Source of the DNA: Bacteroidota bacterium
Lineage (GTDB): Bacteria; Bacteroidota; Bacteroidia; UKL13-3
Length of the DNA: 18,025 bases
Direction: 5' to 3'
Assembly: GCA_947449515.1 (NCBI GenBank)
Contig: CANFSD010000016.1
Coordinates: forward strand, 1 to 18,025
Under the pieces are notes generated by a model. The model was not told the origin of the DNA and made no database searches. It worked only from the letters and a program-made list of their open reading frames with translations. Of the stretch, positions 14,619 through 18,025 are shown piece by piece; within the stretch, counting starts at the first letter, position 1; each line of letters opens with the position of its first letter. The position numbers and the translations under genes are program-made.

Positions 14619-15884
14619 ATGATCACGCGCAGAACCTTTCGGCTTTTTATTGTTTTGGCGGCCTTGTCGTTTCTGGGGGTGTTTATTACCCAGGTAATTT
14701 GGGTTAGAAAGGCCTACTCCCAAAAGAAGGAAGAATTTAACCGACAGCTTACCCTTTCGCTGCAGGAGGTGGTAAGAGATGTTTTACGTTATAACAATAC
14801 CAAAACCTTTCCACCAAATCCTGTAAGCCAATTAACAGAGAATTATTATGCTGTTATGGTGAACGATTTAATTGACCCAGCCGTATTAGATCATTTTATT
14901 AAAATAGAATTATTGCGTTTTCATATTCATGAGCCCTATGCCTACAGTATTTACGATTGTTCAAACAAGCAATTGGTATATGGAGGTTACTATAAAGAAC
15001 ATTTGAGAGACGAAGCTGGCAATACCTATAAGTTTCCTCCTTTTAAATTTGATAATTATTATTTTACCATCTACTTCCCCAATATCAAATTAGGCTTGTT
15101 TTCAGATATGGGCTTATGGATTTACTTGAGTTTTCTTGTGTTGTTGGTTTTGGTTTTCTTTACCTATAGTTTCTTTGTAATTACGCGTCAGAAGAGGCTT
15201 TCGGAGGTGCAGCGTGATTTCATTAATAACATGGCACATGAAATTAGAACCCCTTTAACCACTATTGGTTTATCCGTAAATGGTATCGAAAATAATAGGC
15301 AGTCACATCCAGAAAAAGTGGTGGTTTATGCAGAAATAATTAAGGAAGAAGCGCATAAATTAAAGCTTCAATTGGAAAGGGTTTTGGATAGCAAAGACGG
15401 AGTAAAATTAAATAAATCTTTGGTTCGACCCGACTCCTTGGTTTTGGCATGTTGCGAAAAAATAAAATTGATCAATGGCTTAAGTGACGCACAATTTAAG
15501 GTAGATTTAAATGCCGAAAATTGTGAGTTAAATATAGATGCCTTTCATTTTTCGCAAGTATGTTCGAACCTATTAGACAATGCCATAAAATACAGTCCAG
15601 GTGAAAAAAGCATTTGGGTAAGAAGTGGCATAAAAGGAAATAACTTTTTTCTAAGTATTGAAGACAAAGGAATAGGTATTGCAGGGAAATTCCACAAACG
15701 AATTTTTGATCAATTTTTCCGTGTACCCTATGGAAATATTCATCAGGTGAAAGGATTTGGAATTGGCTTACATTATGTAAAACAAATTGTAAAGGCCCAT
15801 AAAGGAAAAATTGAACTAGAGAGTGAACCAAATAAAGGAAGTAAATTTACCGTTGTATTGTTTTTAGATCATAAAAATGGATAA
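14619..15884 (+). CDS. Membrane sensor histidine kinase
   Basis: This 421-residue inner-membrane kinase is the sensor of a two-component system. It autophosphorylates on histidine and passes the phosphate to the regulator encoded next. A first membrane segment (about residues 8-28) and a second (about 166-188, SFLVLLVLVFFTYSFFVI) enclose a periplasmic region of roughly 135 residues that I cannot assign to a known sensor domain. The HisKA H box has MAHEIRTPLTTIG with His207. The ATP-binding domain follows: N box NLLDNAIKYSPG (from Asn317), G1 box DKGIGI (from Asp349), F box IFDQFFRVP, and G2 box KGFGIGLHYVK (from Lys378). All key residues are present, so it should be active. The start is the ATG at 14619. 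Its last 8 nt overlap the regulator gene, which implies translational coupling. The stimulus is unknown. It may belong to the RprX-like kinases of Bacteroidota, but I cannot confirm this. Confidence 0.93.
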   Translation: MITRRTFRLFIVLAALSFLGVFITQVIWVRKAYSQKKEEFNRQLTLSLQEVVRDVLRYNNTKTFPPNPVSQLTENYYAVMVNDLIDPAVLDHFIKIELLRFHIHEPYAYSIYDCSNKQLVYGGYYKEHLRDEAGNTYKFPPFKFDNYYFTIYFPNIKLGLFSDMGLWIYLSFLVLLVLVFFTYSFFVITRQKRLSEVQRDFINNMAHEIRTPLTTIGLSVNGIENNRQSHPEKVVVYAEIIKEEAHKLKLQLERVLDSKDGVKLNKSLVRPDSLVLACCEKIKLINGLSDAQFKVDLNAENCELNIDAFHFSQVCSNLLDNAIKYSPGEKSIWVRSGIKGNNFFLSIEDKGIGIAGKFHKRIFDQFFRVPYGNIHQVKGFGIGLHYVKQIVKAHKGKIELESEPNKGSKFTVVLFLDHKNG

Positions 15885-16572
15885 AATACACATCATATTA
15901 GCAGAAGATGACGCGCATTTAGGCTTTCTTATAAAAGAAGGATTGGAGGCCGAAGGCTTTGCCGTTTCTTGGTTTAACAATGGAAAGGATGCGCTAACCA
16001 ATTTTACAAAAGCAAATTTTCAAATTTGTTTGTTTGATGTTATGATGCCTCAAATGGATGGCTTTACATTGGCAGCAGAAATTAGAAAAATAGATGCCCA
16101 TGTGCCAATCATTTTTCTAACGGCAAAAGGATTGATGGAGGATAAAATTGAAGGTTTTCGTTCGGGTGCCGACGATTATTTGGTAAAACCTTTTTCGATG
16201 GAAGAGTTGTTGTTGCGCGTAAAAGTTTTTTTAAATAGAAATAGAAAAAGCAATACTTCACAGGCTCAACAAACACAAAAAATTGGGAAGTATATTTTTC
16301 ATCCCATTAATTTTGAATTGCATTTGGGCGATACCTTTATTAAACTCACAAAGAAGGAGGGGGCTTTGCTTGCCATGCTGTTACAGGAGCCCGGCGTACT
16401 CATAAAACGTGAGGTTTTGTTGGCAAAAATTTGGGGTAACGATGATTATTTTGCTGGCCGCAGCATGGATGTTTACATCAGCAAATTGCGAAAATATTTA
16501 AAAGACGATCCAAGTATAGAATTGATAAATCACCATGGTATGGGATTTATGATTCAAACAAAAAATACATAA
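15877..16572 (+). CDS. OmpR-family response regulator
   Basis: This 231-residue DNA-binding regulator is the partner of the upstream kinase; its ATG sits inside the kinase's last codons (overlap ATGGATAA). Receiver domain, residues 4-120: acidic pocket Asp11 and Asp12, phospho-acceptor Asp54 in LFDVMMPQMDG, Thr82 in FLTAK, and Lys104 in DDYLVKPF. The C-terminal winged helix of the OmpR/PhoB type spans about residues 135-228. It includes IKLTKKEGALLAMLLQEPG, a recognition region around GRSMDVYISKLRKYL, and the wing end HHGMGFMI. All phosphotransfer residues are intact. Its size and the kinase-regulator order resemble the RprX/RprY pair of Bacteroides, but orthology is only a guess. A hairpin terminator overlaps its stop codon. 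Confidence 0.95.
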   Translation: MDKIHIILAEDDAHLGFLIKEGLEAEGFAVSWFNNGKDALTNFTKANFQICLFDVMMPQMDGFTLAAEIRKIDAHVPIIFLTAKGLMEDKIEGFRSGADDYLVKPFSMEELLLRVKVFLNRNRKSNTSQAQQTQKIGKYIFHPINFELHLGDTFIKLTKKEGALLAMLLQEPGVLIKREVLLAKIWGNDDYFAGRSMDVYISKLRKYLKDDPSIELINHHGMGFMIQTKNT

Positions 16573-16607
16573 AAAAAGGCCGCAAAATTAATTATGCGGC
16601 CTTTTTT
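16571..16607. terminator. Bidirectional terminator between the response regulator gene and fumC
   Basis: GGCCGCA (16578-16584) pairs with TGCGGCC (16595-16601), extended by an A run (16571-16577) pairing with a T run (16602-16607), around a 10-nt AT loop. The A run begins inside the regulator stop codon (16570-16572). The fumC stop is 14 nt away on the other side. U tracts form in both directions, so one hairpin can serve both convergent genes. Confidence 0.88.
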
Positions 16608-16621
16608 ATTTTTTTAGATTC

Positions 16622-18016
16622 TTATAAATTTCCAACCATATTAGCAGGAACTACCCACTCGTCAAATTGTTCACTGGTAAGTAAACCTAATTCTACAGCA
16701 GCTTCTCTCAATGTTTTATTTTCTTTGTGCGCTTTCTTAGCAATTTTGGCCGCATTTTCATAACCAATATGCGTGTTTAATGCGGTAACCAACATCAATG
16801 AATTTTCCAAATGACGTTTAATTATATCGTTGTTTGCAACTATACCAACTGCACATTTTTCATTAAATGACACACAAGCATCTCCAATTAACCTGGCGCT
16901 TTGAAGTACGTTTGCAGCCATCAATGGTTTAAAAACATTTAATTCAAAATGCCCGTTACTTCCACCAATTGAAACAGCCACATCATTACCAATTACTTGT
17001 GCCGCAACCATTGTCATTGCTTCTGGCTGCGTAGGATTAACCTTACCCGGCATAATAGAAGAACCTGGTTCGTTATCAGGAATTACAATTTCACCAATAC
17101 CACTTCTTGGTCCAGATGAAAGCATGCGAATATCGTTGGCAATTTTCATCATACTCACTGCAACACGTTTTAAGGCACCGCTCATTTCAACCATGGCGTC
17201 ATGGGCTGCCAATGCTTCAAATTTATTAGGAGCAGTAACAAAAGGTAAACCGGTAAATTCTGCAATTTTCTTAGCTACCAAAACATCGTATCCTTTTGGT
17301 GCATTTAAGCCTGTACCTACAGCAGTGCCACCTAATGCCAATTCTGAAACCATCTCCAAAGCGTTTCTTAACGCACGCATACCATTGTCTAATTGTTGCA
17401 CATAAGCACTAAATGCTTGACCCAATGTTAATGGCGTAGCATCCATAAAATGGGTTCTACCTGTTTTAACTATATGCTTAAACTCTTCTACTTTTTTTGC
17501 CAAGGTATCTCTCAAAAGTTGGATGCCTGGGAGCGTAATTTCTGCAACCATTTTGTAGGTTGCAATATGCATGGCAGTAGGGTAGGTGTCGTTACTTGAT
17601 TGTGATTTATTTACATCATCGTTGGGATGCAATATTTTTTTATCATCGTTTAGACTACCTCCACTTAATACATGTGCACGGTAGGCAACTACCTCATTCA
17701 CGTTCATATTACTTTGTGTTCCCGATCCAGTTTGCCAAATCACTAATGGAAATTCTGCATCTAAGGCACCTGTTAATATTTCGTCACAAACTTTGCTAAT
17801 TAACTCACATTTATCTGCAGGCAATACACCTAAATCCATATTGGCATGTGCAGCAGCTTTTTTGAGGTATGCAAATGCATGAATAATTTCTTTTGGCATG
17901 CTTGCCTCAGGACCAATTTTAAAATTGTTTCTGGAACGTTCAGTTTGTGCTCCCCAATATTTTTCTGCGGGCACCTTCACTTCACCCATGGTGTCGTGTT
18001 CAATTCTGTATGACAT
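16622..18016 (-). CDS. fumC: Class II fumarate hydratase
   Basis: FumC reversibly hydrates fumarate to L-malate in the TCA cycle; it is a cytoplasmic, iron-independent homotetramer. The 464-residue length matches the family. Conserved regions are in order: TGSGTQSNMN (96-105), HPNDDVNKSQSSND (130-143), GRTHFMDATPLTLGQ with His189 (186-200), and the fumarate lyase signature GSSIMPGKVNP (318-328) with the catalytic-loop serines. Aspartase and argininosuccinate lyase share the signature, but the GRTH-DATP stretch and the overall sequence fit fumarase best. The ATG (18014-18016) lies 9 nt from the right edge, so its promoter is outside the window. It converges on the two-component operon across a shared terminator. 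Confidence 0.97.
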   Translation of the reverse strand: MSYRIEHDTMGEVKVPAEKYWGAQTERSRNNFKIGPEASMPKEIIHAFAYLKKAAAHANMDLGVLPADKCELISKVCDEILTGALDAEFPLVIWQTGSGTQSNMNVNEVVAYRAHVLSGGSLNDDKKILHPNDDVNKSQSSNDTYPTAMHIATYKMVAEITLPGIQLLRDTLAKKVEEFKHIVKTGRTHFMDATPLTLGQAFSAYVQQLDNGMRALRNALEMVSELALGGTAVGTGLNAPKGYDVLVAKKIAEFTGLPFVTAPNKFEALAAHDAMVEMSGALKRVAVSMMKIANDIRMLSSGPRSGIGEIVIPDNEPGSSIMPGKVNPTQPEAMTMVAAQVIGNDVAVSIGGSNGHFELNVFKPLMAANVLQSARLIGDACVSFNEKCAVGIVANNDIIKRHLENSLMLVTALNTHIGYENAAKIAKKAHKENKTLREAAVELGLLTSEQFDEWVVPANMVGNL

Positions 18017-18025
18017 AATATTGAC

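Noticed and set aside
15496..15831. 111-residue minus-strand ORF opposite the kinase
   Set aside because: It is antisense to the conserved ATPase domain, whose motifs are all intact; there is no independent evidence for a gene.

Overview
The window looks like a chromosomal segment of a free-living, low-GC member of the Bacteroidota. The main evidence is two secreted proteins that end in type IX secretion (T9SS) type A sorting domains. Supporting evidence is the repeat-rich surface-protein architecture (GEVED, DUF5011-like, parallel beta-helix and PKD domains), the lack of clear Shine-Dalgarno sequences before the start codons, and TAnnTTTG boxes of the Bacteroidota type just upstream of several starts. 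I cannot name the genus from sequence alone.

Layout from left to right. (1) Positions 2-1840, plus strand: the 3' part of a large secreted protein, cut by the left edge. It has a GEVED-like domain, five DUF5011/HYR-like Ig-fold repeats and a T9SS tail. (2) 1873-3204, minus: tilS, tRNA(Ile)-lysidine synthase. A bidirectional terminator lies between genes 1 and 2 and its loop holds the tilS stop codon. (3) 3241-4746, plus: an OstA/LptA-like protein, divergent from tilS across a 36-nt spacer. (4) 4930-13446, plus: a giant 2838-residue secreted protein. It has a signal peptide, three tandem copies of a roughly 550-570-residue beta-helix module, a MAM-like jelly roll, six PKD domains and a T9SS tail. 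A strong terminator follows it, then about 330 nt with no gene. (5) 13834-14493, minus: a LysE/RhtB-family membrane exporter. (6) 14619-16572, plus: a two-component operon of a membrane histidine kinase and an OmpR-type response regulator, overlapping by 8 nt. (7) 16622-18016, minus: fumC, class II fumarase, behind a second bidirectional terminator.

The genes are mostly separate single-gene units that face each other across hairpin terminators. The two-component pair is the only clear operon. TilS, the OstA-like protein and FumC are housekeeping genes (tRNA modification, LPS transport, TCA cycle). The two T9SS cargo proteins are the accessory part and probably act at the cell surface in adhesion or matrix binding; neither shows a catalytic domain I can recognise. 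I see no CRISPR array, insertion sequence, prophage, rRNA, tRNA or integration site, and no convincing undescribed multi-gene system. The points most worth a second look are the internally triplicated giant protein, a direct repeat with OmpR-type spacing upstream of the kinase, and two back-to-back promoter-like boxes in the tilS/ostA spacer.
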